Assembly (NCBI GenBank): GCA_023954715.1
Contig: JAGSHD010000009.1
Coordinates: forward strand, 1-56,271
Direction of reading: 5' to 3'
Length of the DNA: 56,271 nucleotides
DNA from: Candidatus Cloacimonadota bacterium
GTDB taxonomy: Bacteria > Muiribacteriota > UBA6191
Notes under the pieces: model-generated
What the model was told of the DNA's origin: nothing
Database searches by the model: none
The model's input: the letters and a program-made list of their open reading frames with translations, nothing else
Shown here: piece after piece, positions 44,406-53,403 of the stretch
Numbering within the stretch: the stretch's first letter is position 1
Layout: each line of letters opens with the position of its first letter
Made by a program: the position numbers and the translations under genes

Positions 44406-44786
44406 ATGGATCCTAAAGATTTAAAATTTACAAAAGATCATGAGTGGGTAAGTAAGATTGTTGACGGAGTTGTACGAGTAGGAATCTCTGAGCATGCTCA
44501 AGAAGAGTTAGGCGATATCGTATTTGTTGATTTCACAGAACCAACAGTAGAGCTAGATCAAGGAGAGGCTGCATTAACGATCGAGTCCGTGAAAGCAGCG
44601 AGTGATGTATATGCTCCTTGTAAAGGTGTGCTGTGCAAAATCAATGAAGCTCTCACTGATGAATCCGGTTTAGTTAACGAGTCTCCTTATGGTGATGGTT
44701 GGTTATTTGAACTAAAGCCAGAAGATGAAGCTTTTTATGCAGAGCTAATGGATTATGATGCTTATCAAGACTTTTTAAGCGAATAA
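44406..44786 (+). CDS. gcvH: Glycine cleavage system H protein
   Basis: A 126-residue lipoyl carrier. The lipoylated residue is K63 in ESVKAASDVYAP, and the C-terminal NESPYGDGWLFELKP block is typical. It shuttles the aminomethyl group between P, T and L proteins. AGAGG stands 6 nt before the ATG, 12 nt after glyA. A strong terminator follows. The next gene is a lipoate ligase-family protein that could modify it. Confidence 0.96.
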   Translation: MDPKDLKFTKDHEWVSKIVDGVVRVGISEHAQEELGDIVFVDFTEPTVELDQGEAALTIESVKAASDVYAPCKGVLCKINEALTDESGLVNESPYGDGWLFELKPEDEAFYAELMDYDAYQDFLSE

Positions 44787-44811
44787 TTCAAACTTATAAG
44801 TTATCAAAATT

Positions 44812-44858
44812 AAAAAACAAGTGTCAGATGTTTGTTAAACTATTGATACTTGTTTTTT
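44812..44858 (+). terminator. Terminator of the gcvT-glyA-gcvH operon
   Basis: AAAAAACAAGTGTCA (44812-44826) pairs with TGATACTTGTTTTTT (44844-44858), 15 bp with one G-U pair, loop 17 nt, ending in T6. Confidence 0.85.
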
Positions 44859-44929
44859 GCATTCAGTACAAAATAATAAAGTTTTCAATTGAAAGTTACT
44901 TAAACTAAACAATGGGGGTTTTTGAAAAA

Positions 44930-45694
44930 ATGTTATACATAGATCAAGACTTTACATACTCATCGAGTCAAAATATGGCATTGGACTCCTATTTGATTGA
45001 AAAGATTGAAGATCAGGTTATTTTACGGATTTATGAGTTTTCACGACCGAGTATTACATTAGGTTTTGCAATGAAGCCAAAGGATGTTTTTGAATCAATT
45101 CCAGATCATATCGATTGTAGTAAAAGGGTTACAGGTGGCAAGGCATTAACCCATGATCAAGGTTTAACTTACTCTATTCATATCCCAAGATCGATGATTG
45201 CAGAAGGTCTTCAAGAAAGTTATAAGATATTGAGTCAACCCATTTACGATGCTCTATTTGAGTTAAATCCTGATGTAAAGTTTACCGAGGATCAATTATT
45301 CAATGATCGGCAAAATCCCATTTGTTTTATGGAGCATAAAGTAGAAACTATTACTCTTAATGGAGCTAAAATTGTTGGATCAGCTCAAAAGAGAACGAAA
45401 AACTGTATTTTACAACATGGTGAAATTAATGTTTTTCCGAGCAATATAGACTTATCTAAATTAATTAAGACAAAAAACTCTCAAAATTTTTCAAATACAG
45501 ATTATACAAAAAGGTGTTCAAGTCTAATGGATAGAGCACATGACAAAGATTCCAAAGAAATTAAGAAACGAATAAAACAATTGATCCTAAAAAACTTTGA
45601 AAAAAAATATGGAAAATCAACGCCTTATCCTATAAAATCATTGGACCAAAATGCTATAGATTTTTTAGCAAAAAAACTAAAGATTAACTTATAA
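44930..45694 (+). CDS. Lipoate-protein ligase / octanoyltransferase family (LplA/LipM-like)
   Basis: About 254 residues; ATG 44930 is preferred because GGGGG lies upstream (11 nt, a little far), while ATG 44912 has no site. Family motifs are SQNMALDSYL, RPSITLGFAMKP, RVTGGKALTHDQGLTYSI (the RxxGG lipoyl-AMP loop, here GGK rather than GGG) and KIVGSAQKRTKNCILQHGEI with the catalytic Lys. It attaches lipoate or octanoate to carrier proteins; GcvH, encoded just before, is the natural target. Whether it is an ATP-using ligase or a LipM-type transferase is open. Confidence 0.8.
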   Translation: MLYIDQDFTYSSSQNMALDSYLIEKIEDQVILRIYEFSRPSITLGFAMKPKDVFESIPDHIDCSKRVTGGKALTHDQGLTYSIHIPRSMIAEGLQESYKILSQPIYDALFELNPDVKFTEDQLFNDRQNPICFMEHKVETITLNGAKIVGSAQKRTKNCILQHGEINVFPSNIDLSKLIKTKNSQNFSNTDYTKRCSSLMDRAHDKDSKEIKKRIKQLILKNFEKKYGKSTPYPIKSLDQNAIDFLAKKLKINL

Positions 45695-45736
45695 ATTCAA
45701 TAAGTCCTTTAGCTAGATCTAAAACAGGAGATACGT

Positions 45737-45904
45737 ATGGAAGATCGTTTAGACAGTTGTGACACCTTAATAGTTAAAAATCCCGCTGAAGAATTTGAAA
45801 ACTATGTAAAAAAGCGTGTACAAATTATCTCGAAGTTTGAAGATGAAGATTTAGATCTATATTTTAAAGCCTTAGATGAAGGCAAAGAGCTACTTAAGGG
45901 ATAA
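45737..45904 (+). CDS. Small acidic protein, 55 residues, upstream of the SbcC-like gene
   Basis: ATG at 45737 with AGGAGA 6 nt upstream opens a 55-codon frame ending TAA at 45904, 3 nt before the start of the ATPase gene. The product begins MEDRLDSCDTLIVKNP and ends LYFKALDEGKELLKG. It is charged, mostly helical, with no signal or membrane segment. The strong ribosome site and tight spacing to the next gene argue that it is translated. The position where SbcD or YhaM/YhaO-like partners often lie is taken by this small gene. I do not recognise a family. Confidence 0.7.
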   Translation: MEDRLDSCDTLIVKNPAEEFENYVKKRVQIISKFEDEDLDLYFKALDEGKELLKG

Positions 45905-45907
45905 GCC

Positions 45908-48691
45908 ATGATTATAAATTCAATTTATGCAAAAAACTTCATGAAATATGAAGAGTTAACTTTAGATAATCTTCCAAAGAGTGGCGTAATTGGTATCGTT
46001 GGAGACAACGAATCCGGAAAAACCTCGATTTTAGAGGCAGTTTCTTTTGCTATTTTCGGTCGAACCATGAAAGTGGATGCAGATAGTTACCAAAAACTAA
46101 TTAACTGGAAAGCCTCTAATGTAGAAGCTAGAGTAAATTTTAGTGTGAACGATGAGAGTTATAGAGTTTTTCGATCTTATGATCGCGCAGGTGGTAAAAC
46201 AGCTACAATCCATAAAATAACAAATGATGTAGAAGAGTTACTCTGTGAAGGTCTGGCATTAGTAGAGTCAAAAATTGAGTCCATTTTTCCATTACAGTTT
46301 GATGTTTATCGACAGTCTTTCTACTTAGGTCAAAAAGAGTTAACAGATCTTTATGAAAAACGAGTGGGGGATTCAGGGGATTTATTAGATAAACTAACAG
46401 GTTTGGATCGATTAAAGTCAGCCTATCAATCAGTAAAAAAACAAGTTCCCCAATTGCAAAGTGAAATGACTGGTTTTGAAAAGGAGATTTCTAACGCGGA
46501 GATCAGAATCGAAACCTATGATGAACGATTAGAAGAGCAAGAAGGTTTAGAGCAAGATTTAAACAGGCAAAATGAGCGTTTAAAAGAGATCATAGATGCC
46601 CAAGAGCAAATCAGTGAAAAACTAGCAGTACAAGAGTCTTTTAAAAGCGACTTTGAGCACCTAAGTGAAGACTTCGTAAGCCTTCAAAAAGGATTTACAG
46701 GGGCCGAGTACAAAAAAAGACTATCTAAAACAGCAGGCGAGTTTTTAGCTACTTTCGCTAGCCTTGAAAATACTCGATCCAAATTAGATAAAGAGTTGGA
46801 TGTACTTAACAGTGAAATGGACCAAAAAGAGTCTCAATTTGCGTTGTCAAATGGGATTTTTCAAGACTTAAAGGGTCTAGAATATTTAGTTAAAGAGCGT
46901 ATCGGGCAGATTGAAAAAAACTCCCAGAGTCAGTTTGGTAGTGTAAATATCAAATCATACTTCAGTCCTGAGACTCTTGAGGATCGAAAGATTCTTATAG
47001 AGCACCAAGCAGCAGAAAACAAAGAAGCACTTAACCAAGAAACATGGTGGAAAAACTTCGTTTTTTACATAGGAGTAGCCTTATTAGTCTTATTGATTGT
47101 ATTTTTCAGTGATCAATTCGGTATAAGACAACAGGTTCATAATTTCTTAGAATTTTTAAAAAGCAGTCAAGGAGTTGAAATTGGATCTCTAGTCTTATCA
47201 GCAAAAACTGTCTTTCAGGTAGGTGCTGTTTTAGCTGGTATCGGGATAGCCTCTTTGATCGTTATTAAACTATTAAGCGGTAAACAAAATATCGAAGAAG
47301 GTAAAGTGGTTGCTGAGAAAATCACGATGAACCTTTCTATCGTTCAAAAAGAGTTAAGAGAAGAACAAGAAGAGCTAAAAGTTTTACGAGACTTTTGTCT
47401 TGAGAATATACATAGTTTTGATCAGTTGTGGAATATCAGATCAGGGTTTAGATATGATCCACTACGTACGAGTTTAGCTAATATTATCGAAAAATACCAA
47501 GACAACAAAGAGTTGTTTACTTTGTCCTTAGTTCAGATAACGACTTATGAAAAAGAGCGTGGGGCCGAGTTAAAAGAACTTAGAGATAAGTTGTTAGTAC
47601 GAGATTCACTCTCAAAACTAGAAGAAGAAAACTCTACATTACATGCTAAACTTAGCGAACTTAGTTTTATCTCTTTAGACGAAGACTTTGAAGTTAAAGA
47701 CGATACTTATGGGACAGACCTATTAAAGCAAAACTCGTTAATTCAAGGTTTATTAGATCGACTCAAAGGAGACTACTCTAATGATCAAGAGACTTTCAAG
47801 GAGTTAAAGACGACCTATCAAAATAGATTAGATAAGATTGTAGAAAAATATGCTGAACAAGTTAGCTTATTGCCTGATATATGGGATGATAAGCGACTTA
47901 CTTGGGACTTAGATCCAGACAAATTAGTGGATTTAGATCTTGAAGCACTTGAAGAGAAACTTGAGGGCTTAAATCAGCGTAAAAAGTATTTTGAGCAAAT
48001 GGTTGTGAAATGGTATGAAAAATTCCAAAAAAGTAAAGAAGGCTTATTTTTAGAGGATGTTGGTAAAGAGACTAGCAAGCAACGAATTCGATTTATGGAA
48101 GAGGCTTTAACTAACTTGAATAAGATGGGGCTAAAAAAAGAAGAGCTAGAAAAAGTTTTAAAAGATGCACAAGAAAAATTAAAACTGAGTGCAGATCAAT
48201 ATCAGTCAAAAGCATTATTACAAGAGTTACTAAAAGGTACAATCGATTCACTAAAATCACGATTGAGTCCAAATTTATCACGATTTATTGGATATATTTT
48301 ACCTAAAATAACGAACCAAAGGTACTCTAGAGTCAAAGTATCACAAGACTTAGAGATTGATGTGTACTCTCCAGAAAAAGAAGGATATGTTGACTTTACT
48401 GCTTTGAGCGGTGGGACAGCGGATCAATTATTGATTTGTCTAAGATTGGCGTTTGCTTCATCATTGATCCAGTCTAAATTTCATCAAGATTATTCTCAAT
48501 TTTTGTTTATGGACGAGCCTATGTACTCCTTTGATGCCACAAGGTCTAAAGAGTTTTTAGAGCACATGATGGGCTTTAATCCAAACCTATGTCAAGTATT
48601 TATGATTACTCATAAAAGAGACTTAGTATCTGATTTTGATACGGTTATTGAGACGAGTTTACAGGGAAGTTGTTTAAATAAAAGTGCATAA
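45908..48691 (+). CDS. SbcC/Rad50-like (YhaN-type) ATPase with transmembrane hairpin
   Basis: A 927-residue SMC-type ATPase. Walker A GDNESGKT is at 32-39, the signature LSGGTADQLL at about 833-842 and Walker B FLFMDEPM at about 865-872. Coiled coils run at about 180-375 and 460-790. Where SbcC has a zinc hook, this protein has two hydrophobic segments (about 382-404 and 437-458) joined by about 33 residues, with no CxxC. The heads would be cytoplasmic and the coiled-coil apex in the membrane, as described for Bacillus YhaN. No nuclease partner gene is adjacent. Role in DNA end processing is inferred. Confidence 0.85.
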   Translation: MIINSIYAKNFMKYEELTLDNLPKSGVIGIVGDNESGKTSILEAVSFAIFGRTMKVDADSYQKLINWKASNVEARVNFSVNDESYRVFRSYDRAGGKTATIHKITNDVEELLCEGLALVESKIESIFPLQFDVYRQSFYLGQKELTDLYEKRVGDSGDLLDKLTGLDRLKSAYQSVKKQVPQLQSEMTGFEKEISNAEIRIETYDERLEEQEGLEQDLNRQNERLKEIIDAQEQISEKLAVQESFKSDFEHLSEDFVSLQKGFTGAEYKKRLSKTAGEFLATFASLENTRSKLDKELDVLNSEMDQKESQFALSNGIFQDLKGLEYLVKERIGQIEKNSQSQFGSVNIKSYFSPETLEDRKILIEHQAAENKEALNQETWWKNFVFYIGVALLVLLIVFFSDQFGIRQQVHNFLEFLKSSQGVEIGSLVLSAKTVFQVGAVLAGIGIASLIVIKLLSGKQNIEEGKVVAEKITMNLSIVQKELREEQEELKVLRDFCLENIHSFDQLWNIRSGFRYDPLRTSLANIIEKYQDNKELFTLSLVQITTYEKERGAELKELRDKLLVRDSLSKLEEENSTLHAKLSELSFISLDEDFEVKDDTYGTDLLKQNSLIQGLLDRLKGDYSNDQETFKELKTTYQNRLDKIVEKYAEQVSLLPDIWDDKRLTWDLDPDKLVDLDLEALEEKLEGLNQRKKYFEQMVVKWYEKFQKSKEGLFLEDVGKETSKQRIRFMEEALTNLNKMGLKKEELEKVLKDAQEKLKLSADQYQSKALLQELLKGTIDSLKSRLSPNLSRFIGYILPKITNQRYSRVKVSQDLEIDVYSPEKEGYVDFTALSGGTADQLLICLRLAFASSLIQSKFHQDYSQFLFMDEPMYSFDATRSKEFLEHMMGFNPNLCQVFMITHKRDLVSDFDTVIETSLQGSCLNKSA

Positions 48692-48731
48692 AATGAAGCG
48701 ACAAAAGAGTCGGATCTTATAAATTAGACTT

Positions 48732-48772
48732 AGAAACTTAAATTGGGTTGTACCACAGTTTAAGTTTCTTTT
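48732..48772 (+). terminator. Terminator between the SbcC-like gene and dnaG
   Basis: AGAAACTTAAA (48732-48742) pairs perfectly with TTTAAGTTTCT (48759-48769); the loop can itself pair GGT/ACC. T4 follows. Confidence 0.7.
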
Positions 48773-48805
48773 CGCGTAGTATTGATCTTTGCTATTTAGG
48801 CTAAT

Positions 48806-50590
48806 ATGGAAAAAGTTTCAAGAGAAGTTATACAAGAAGTTATAGACAATGTTGATATATTAGACGTTGTTGGCTCGGTCGTGCACTTAAAGCGAGCCGG
48901 ATCAAGCTATAGCGGCCTGTGTCCTTTTCATAGTGAAAAACGTCCATCTTTTCATGTATCTCCTGTCAAAAAGATGTTTAAATGTTTTGGCTGTGGAGTT
49001 GGAGGAGACGCTATTGCTTTTATCATGAAGCATGAGGGTAAGTCATTTCCACAAGTATTACGAGAGCTAGGGGATCGAGCCGGGATCACTGTTTTTGATG
49101 AATCAGGAGCTGGAGAATATACATCTTTAATCGAACTTCATAAAGTGGCCCAAGAGTTTTATTTAAGCAATTTGAAAAAGACACCTTCCATATTTGAGTA
49201 TTTAAAATCGAGAGGTTTATCTCAAAAAACAATTCATCAATATGGGATAGGTTTTGCCCCAGATTCTTGGGATGATCTGTTAGGACTTTCTAAAAGAAAA
49301 CTTCCAAAAATCGATGAAGCCTATTTTGAATCGAGTGGATTATTTACCAAAAGTGACAAAGGTAAAGTTTATAATCGATTTCGAGGTAGGGTTATGTTCC
49401 CTATACGTGATCTAAAGAGCAGAATAGTCGGCTTTGGAGGAAGAGTCATTCAGGATGACAATAACTCAGCTAAATACTTAAATAGCCCTGAAACAAGCCT
49501 CTTTCAAAAAGGAAAGTTACTTTACAATTTAGACCGAGTGATTGATCAAGGTTTCGATGAAATTTTAGTCGTTGAAGGCTATATGGATGTCATTGGCTTG
49601 TTTGAGTATGGTATAAAAAATGCAGTAGCTCCATTGGGTACGGGATACACTACTGAGCAAGTAGCTTTACTCGAGGGAAAGTTTAAAAAAGTTACCTTAA
49701 TCTTTGATGGTGATAATGCTGGAGATAAGGCAACATCAAGAGCTATTGAAAAGTTAGTTGATTCTAGTTTGGTTGTAATGGCTGTTCGATTGAAAGAGGG
49801 CTTAGATCCTTTGGAGTATTTGCAAAACTATGGAGTAGATTCATTTCATGCTGAAATAGATCAAGCTTTGAGTGCTTCGAGGTTTTTTTGTGAAGAAGTT
49901 ATAAAAAACTTTCCTTTGAACGATAGACGAAATAAGAAAGCTGCGTATATTAAAATAAGAGATTTCTTTCGTGGTAGAAATCAAATATTTCTATTGGGTG
50001 ACGATACCATGAACGAACCAGAAGTAGTTCATTTTTTATCTACGCAATTTGGAGTAGATGAGGGGATTTTAAGAGAACAGTTTTTTCAACCTGCAGAAAG
50101 AAAAATAGATTATCAAGCAACCAAAAAGAAGACCTACCCGAAGCAACATGACCTAGGGCTCAAATTAATGCTTTGGGCTTATGAACAAAAAGAGCTAATT
50201 GAACTATTTTTTAAAAATCTGCACTTAGAAGACTTTGAAGATGAAATACAAAAAGAACTATTTTCAAAGTTATTGATCCATTTTACAAAGGGAGAGATTC
50301 CGTTGGATCAATTGGTTCACGAGAGTTCAGATGAACTAGCAAAATATTTAAGCGATTATCAATGGGAATGTGATAATCAAACAAATGATAAACAAATTAA
50401 CAAAAGCATGGATGTGAAGTCTTACAAAATTCGCTTAAAGGATTTTTTGACTGGAAAGTTTCAAATAGAAATATCTGATGTATTAAATGATATATCAAAA
50501 GCATCTGTAGAAGATGATGATTACAAAACATTGATTCAAAGAAGAAATTCTTTGATTCAAAGGCGAAATAATATTTTGAAAAACCTGTAG
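48806..50590 (+). CDS. dnaG: DNA primase
   Basis: A 594-residue bacterial primase. The N-terminal CHC2 zinc finger is CPFHSEKRPSF with CFGCGVGGD (about residues 38-68). The RNA polymerase core and Toprim domain follow, with VVEGYMDVIGLFEYG (catalytic Glu) near 258 and LIFDGDNAGDKA (DxD) near 305. The C-terminal helical region should bind the replicative helicase. It is normal in length and lies directly upstream of rpoD, as in the macromolecular synthesis operon, but rpsU is not in front of it. Confidence 0.96.
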   Translation: MEKVSREVIQEVIDNVDILDVVGSVVHLKRAGSSYSGLCPFHSEKRPSFHVSPVKKMFKCFGCGVGGDAIAFIMKHEGKSFPQVLRELGDRAGITVFDESGAGEYTSLIELHKVAQEFYLSNLKKTPSIFEYLKSRGLSQKTIHQYGIGFAPDSWDDLLGLSKRKLPKIDEAYFESSGLFTKSDKGKVYNRFRGRVMFPIRDLKSRIVGFGGRVIQDDNNSAKYLNSPETSLFQKGKLLYNLDRVIDQGFDEILVVEGYMDVIGLFEYGIKNAVAPLGTGYTTEQVALLEGKFKKVTLIFDGDNAGDKATSRAIEKLVDSSLVVMAVRLKEGLDPLEYLQNYGVDSFHAEIDQALSASRFFCEEVIKNFPLNDRRNKKAAYIKIRDFFRGRNQIFLLGDDTMNEPEVVHFLSTQFGVDEGILREQFFQPAERKIDYQATKKKTYPKQHDLGLKLMLWAYEQKELIELFFKNLHLEDFEDEIQKELFSKLLIHFTKGEIPLDQLVHESSDELAKYLSDYQWECDNQTNDKQINKSMDVKSYKIRLKDFLTGKFQIEISDVLNDISKASVEDDDYKTLIQRRNSLIQRRNNILKNL

Positions 50591-50607
50591 TATTTTCGCT
50601 CAAACTA

Positions 50608-50639
50608 TTGAATTATTAAAAAAAATATGTATATATAAT
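50608..50639 (+). promoter_or_regulatory. Possible internal promoter of rpoD
   Basis: TTGAAT (50608-50613) and TATATAAT (50632-50639) precede rpoD by about 27 nt; the spacing is 18 nt to TATATA or 20 nt to TATAAT. Confidence 0.4.
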
Positions 50640-50665
50640 GACCCTGCTTTAACTTGAGGTGATTA

Positions 50666-51808
50666 ATGGCTGAAAAATCGAATGAAAATAAAAACGTAAA
50701 TGAGTCTGAAGAAGTTTCTGAAGAAATCGTAGCATCAAACGAAGATGACGATAACGAAGAAAGAGAGTCAGAAGAGGTTCTAGACACAGAACCAGAAGAA
50801 GATACTGGCGCACAAGAATTAGACGACGTGATCAATTACTTGCAACAAACTGGTATAGTAAGTAATCGAGATATGATTCTTGAAGATAGTGATGGGGGAC
50901 CAACGAGTTCACAATACAAGGCTATCTATGAAGAAGAAAAAAAGGCTGCAAAAAAAGCAGTTGTTGATGATGGATTACGATACGATGACTCTGTAAAGAT
51001 CTACTTAAAAGAGATTGGTTCTATTCAACTATTAACCGTTGAAGAAGAAATCGCATTAGCCAAAAGAATCGAAAAGCATGATAAAGGTGCTATGGCAAAA
51101 TTGATTAAAGCTAATCTTCGTTTAGTTGTTTCTGTTGCTAAAAAATATACAAAGCGTGGTTTACACTTTTTAGATTTAATCCAAGAAGGTAACCAAGGTT
51201 TAATTCGAGCTGTAGAAAAGTTTAAGTATAAAAAAGGATTTAAGTTTTCTACTTATGCTATTTGGTGGATTCGACAAGCGATTACAAGAGCGATTGCGGA
51301 TCAAGCAAGAACAATACGTATTCCTGTTCACATGGTTGAAACAATCAACAAAGTGAGAAAGGTCGCTCGTATCTTGACCCAAAAATTAGGACGTGAACCA
51401 ACTTATGAAGAGATTGGGCTTGAACTAGACTTAACTCCTGATAAGGTGAAAGGGATTTTGAAAACAGCTATGGATCCTATCTCATTAGAGACTCCTATAA
51501 ATGGTGAAAATGATTCAGCATTAGGAGACTTTGTAGAAGATAAGCAAGTCCTTGAGCCTGTAAAAAGTGCCTACGGAAATATGCTAAAAGAGCAAATCCA
51601 TGATGTTTTAGGTAGCTTAACTGACAGAGAGCATAAAGTGATTAATTATCGTTTTGGACTCGAAGATGGTTGGCAACGTACTCTTGAAGAAGTAGGCCAA
51701 AAATTTGGTGTTACTCGTGAAAGAATTAGACAGATTGAAGCCAAGGCTCTTAGAAAACTAAGACATCCTTCAAGAAGTAAAAAATTAATGGAATTCTATA
51801 TAGATTAA
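50666..51808 (+). CDS. rpoD: Primary RNA polymerase sigma factor, sigma-70
   Basis: A 380-residue group 1-type sigma factor. An acidic, low-complexity N-terminus (1-75) replaces region 1.1. Then come region 1.2 ([21 protein letters not shown], cut here for length: about 107-130), region 2 with [20 protein letters not shown] and [14 protein letters not shown], region 3, and region 4 with [20 protein letters not shown]. The melting and -10 residues (W-W-x-x-Q) are intact. GAGGTG stands 6 nt before the ATG. A terminator follows. It drives housekeeping promoters such as the one at 41901. Confidence 0.96.
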   Translation: MAEKSNENKNVNESEEVSEEIVASNEDDDNEERESEEVLDTEPEEDTGAQELDDVINYLQQTGIVSNRDMILEDSDGGPTSSQYKAIYEEEKKAAKKAVVDDGLRYDDSVKIYLKEIGSIQLLTVEEEIALAKRIEKHDKGAMAKLIKANLRLVVSVAKKYTKRGLHFLDLIQEGNQGLIRAVEKFKYKKGFKFSTYAIWWIRQAITRAIADQARTIRIPVHMVETINKVRKVARILTQKLGREPTYEEIGLELDLTPDKVKGILKTAMDPISLETPINGENDSALGDFVEDKQVLEPVKSAYGNMLKEQIHDVLGSLTDREHKVINYRFGLEDGWQRTLEEVGQKFGVTRERIRQIEAKALRKLRHPSRSKKLMEFYID

Positions 51809-51826
51809 TCATTATTTGATAAAAAG

Positions 51827-51859
51827 ACGACTTATTGTAAAGATAGGTCGTTTTTTTTT
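51827..51859 (+). terminator. Terminator of rpoD
   Basis: ACGACTTA (51827-51834) pairs with TAGGTCGT (51844-51851), one G-U, followed by T9. Confidence 0.9.
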
Positions 51860-51899
51860 GGCCAAAAAAACATGAGTTTCTTGATTTAGGTTTTTATAT

Positions 51900-52015
51900 G
51901 TACTTTTCCGAAGGAAAGGTACAAAATTGAGCTTAGATACACATTTTTGTTTGATATGAATGTTAGTATTGGTGTATGCTTAGCATGACTCCGGCTCTAT
52001 GGCCGATGTTATAAA
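51900..52015 (+). promoter_or_regulatory. Hairpin-rich leader of the GAF histidine kinase gene
   Basis: A 10-bp hairpin GTACTTTTCC-GAA-GGAAAGGTAC (51900-51922, one G-U) with no T-run, followed further down by ATGC-TTA-GCAT and CGGC-TCTATG-GCCG. It lies between the rpoD terminator and the kinase start; it may be an RNA leader or operator sites. Confidence 0.35.
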
Positions 52016-52039
52016 TATATTGTAGTAAAGGACTTACTT

Positions 52040-53266
52040 TTGATAGAAGATTTTGAAAAATTATCTAAAGATGATCTACTTGTACTAGCTAAAAGACAAG
52101 CAGAGCAAATACGAATTTTAGGAGAGGTGAACTCTCAACTAAAAGGGCATTTTGTTTTAGAGTCGCTTTTAAAAGCGATTATGACTTATACTAAAGATAT
52201 TTTAAATTCAGAAACTTGTTCACTGCTATTATACAATGAAGATGATGATCGTCTTTATTTTTCGGTAACAGATGAAAATGGTCTAAATTTGAGTGATTTT
52301 TCTGTTGAGAGTTCGCAAGGTATTGTAGGTGCAGTTTTTCAATCAGGAGAGTCCTTGATTGTAAATGATGCAATCAATGATGACCGCGTATATAAAGGTG
52401 TTGATGAAGTTACTGGCTTTGAGACAAGATCTTTACTTTGCGTACCTATGATGATTGATGCAAAAAAAATTGGTGTGGTTGAAGTATTAAATAGTCATGA
52501 TGGCAACTTTGATCAATCCGATATGGATATCTTAATATCTATCGCATCACAATCAGCTTTAGCAATTCAATTTGTAAGAGCCAATGAAACTCGCTTTGCA
52601 AATCAAAGACTAGCTGTGGTCGGAAACATGGCAGCGGGTATTGTTCATGATTTACGTAATTCTATGCAAGTTATTGGTGGCTTTTCTCAGTTGATTGCAT
52701 TAAAAGATCCAGAGCAATCTCGTTATTGCGATATTATACGTAAAGAAATCGATAAATTAGTGGGTATGACTCAAGAGGTGTTAGAGTTCTCAAGAGGAGA
52801 AACAATTCATATATCTCCATTTGAAATTCAGCTAGATAAGTTTGTCAATGAGATTTACGAATTTAACAGAGACTCACTAAAGGATCGTGGCATTGAATTT
52901 GAGTTTAATAGTGTACCAGGCGTATCTGTAAAGATTGATGAATCTAAAATGCAAAGAGTGATACAAAATATTGTATCAAATGGTATAGACGCCATGGATG
53001 ATTGCGAGCAAAAAAAGATTCAGATTTCTTGTGGTATACATGAAGATAGTCCGTTTATAAAAGTGACAGACTTTGGTAAAGGTATGGAGGAAAAGACAGT
53101 TCAAAATATCTTCAAGCCATTTTTTACTAAAGGTAAAGAAAACGGAACAGGTTTAGGAATGTCTATTGTTCAAAACATTATAGAAGGGCACAACGCAGAA
53201 ATCCAAGTTGAGTCTACTGTCGGCGTTGGATCTACTTTTACAATAATTTTCCCACAACACTCATAA
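52040..53266 (+). CDS. Soluble GAF-domain sensor histidine kinase
   Basis: A 408-residue cytoplasmic kinase. A short N-terminal coiled coil (1-35) leads to a GAF domain (about 38-178), then HisKA with phospho-accepting H203 (AAGIVHDLRNSMQ) and HATPase with N box NIVSNGIDAMDD, G1 DFGKGM and G2 GTGLGMSIV. The missing membrane segments mean it senses a cytosolic signal such as a small ligand or redox state. TTG 52040 is set by AAAGGA 7 nt upstream. No response regulator is adjacent; the lone receiver at 3374 is a possible but unproven partner. Confidence 0.93.
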   Translation: MIEDFEKLSKDDLLVLAKRQAEQIRILGEVNSQLKGHFVLESLLKAIMTYTKDILNSETCSLLLYNEDDDRLYFSVTDENGLNLSDFSVESSQGIVGAVFQSGESLIVNDAINDDRVYKGVDEVTGFETRSLLCVPMMIDAKKIGVVEVLNSHDGNFDQSDMDILISIASQSALAIQFVRANETRFANQRLAVVGNMAAGIVHDLRNSMQVIGGFSQLIALKDPEQSRYCDIIRKEIDKLVGMTQEVLEFSRGETIHISPFEIQLDKFVNEIYEFNRDSLKDRGIEFEFNSVPGVSVKIDESKMQRVIQNIVSNGIDAMDDCEQKKIQISCGIHEDSPFIKVTDFGKGMEEKTVQNIFKPFFTKGKENGTGLGMSIVQNIIEGHNAEIQVESTVGVGSTFTIIFPQHS

Positions 53267-53403
53267 ACTTCACCAAATGATTTAGCTCAATTTGAAGGCT
53301 ATTTTATAATTTTAGCGTTCCCAATTAGTAAAAAGCTTACTTCATGATAGTAAATTAGTCAATAATATATAGATAATATTCATTCATTAAAAACAGGAAT
53401 AAA

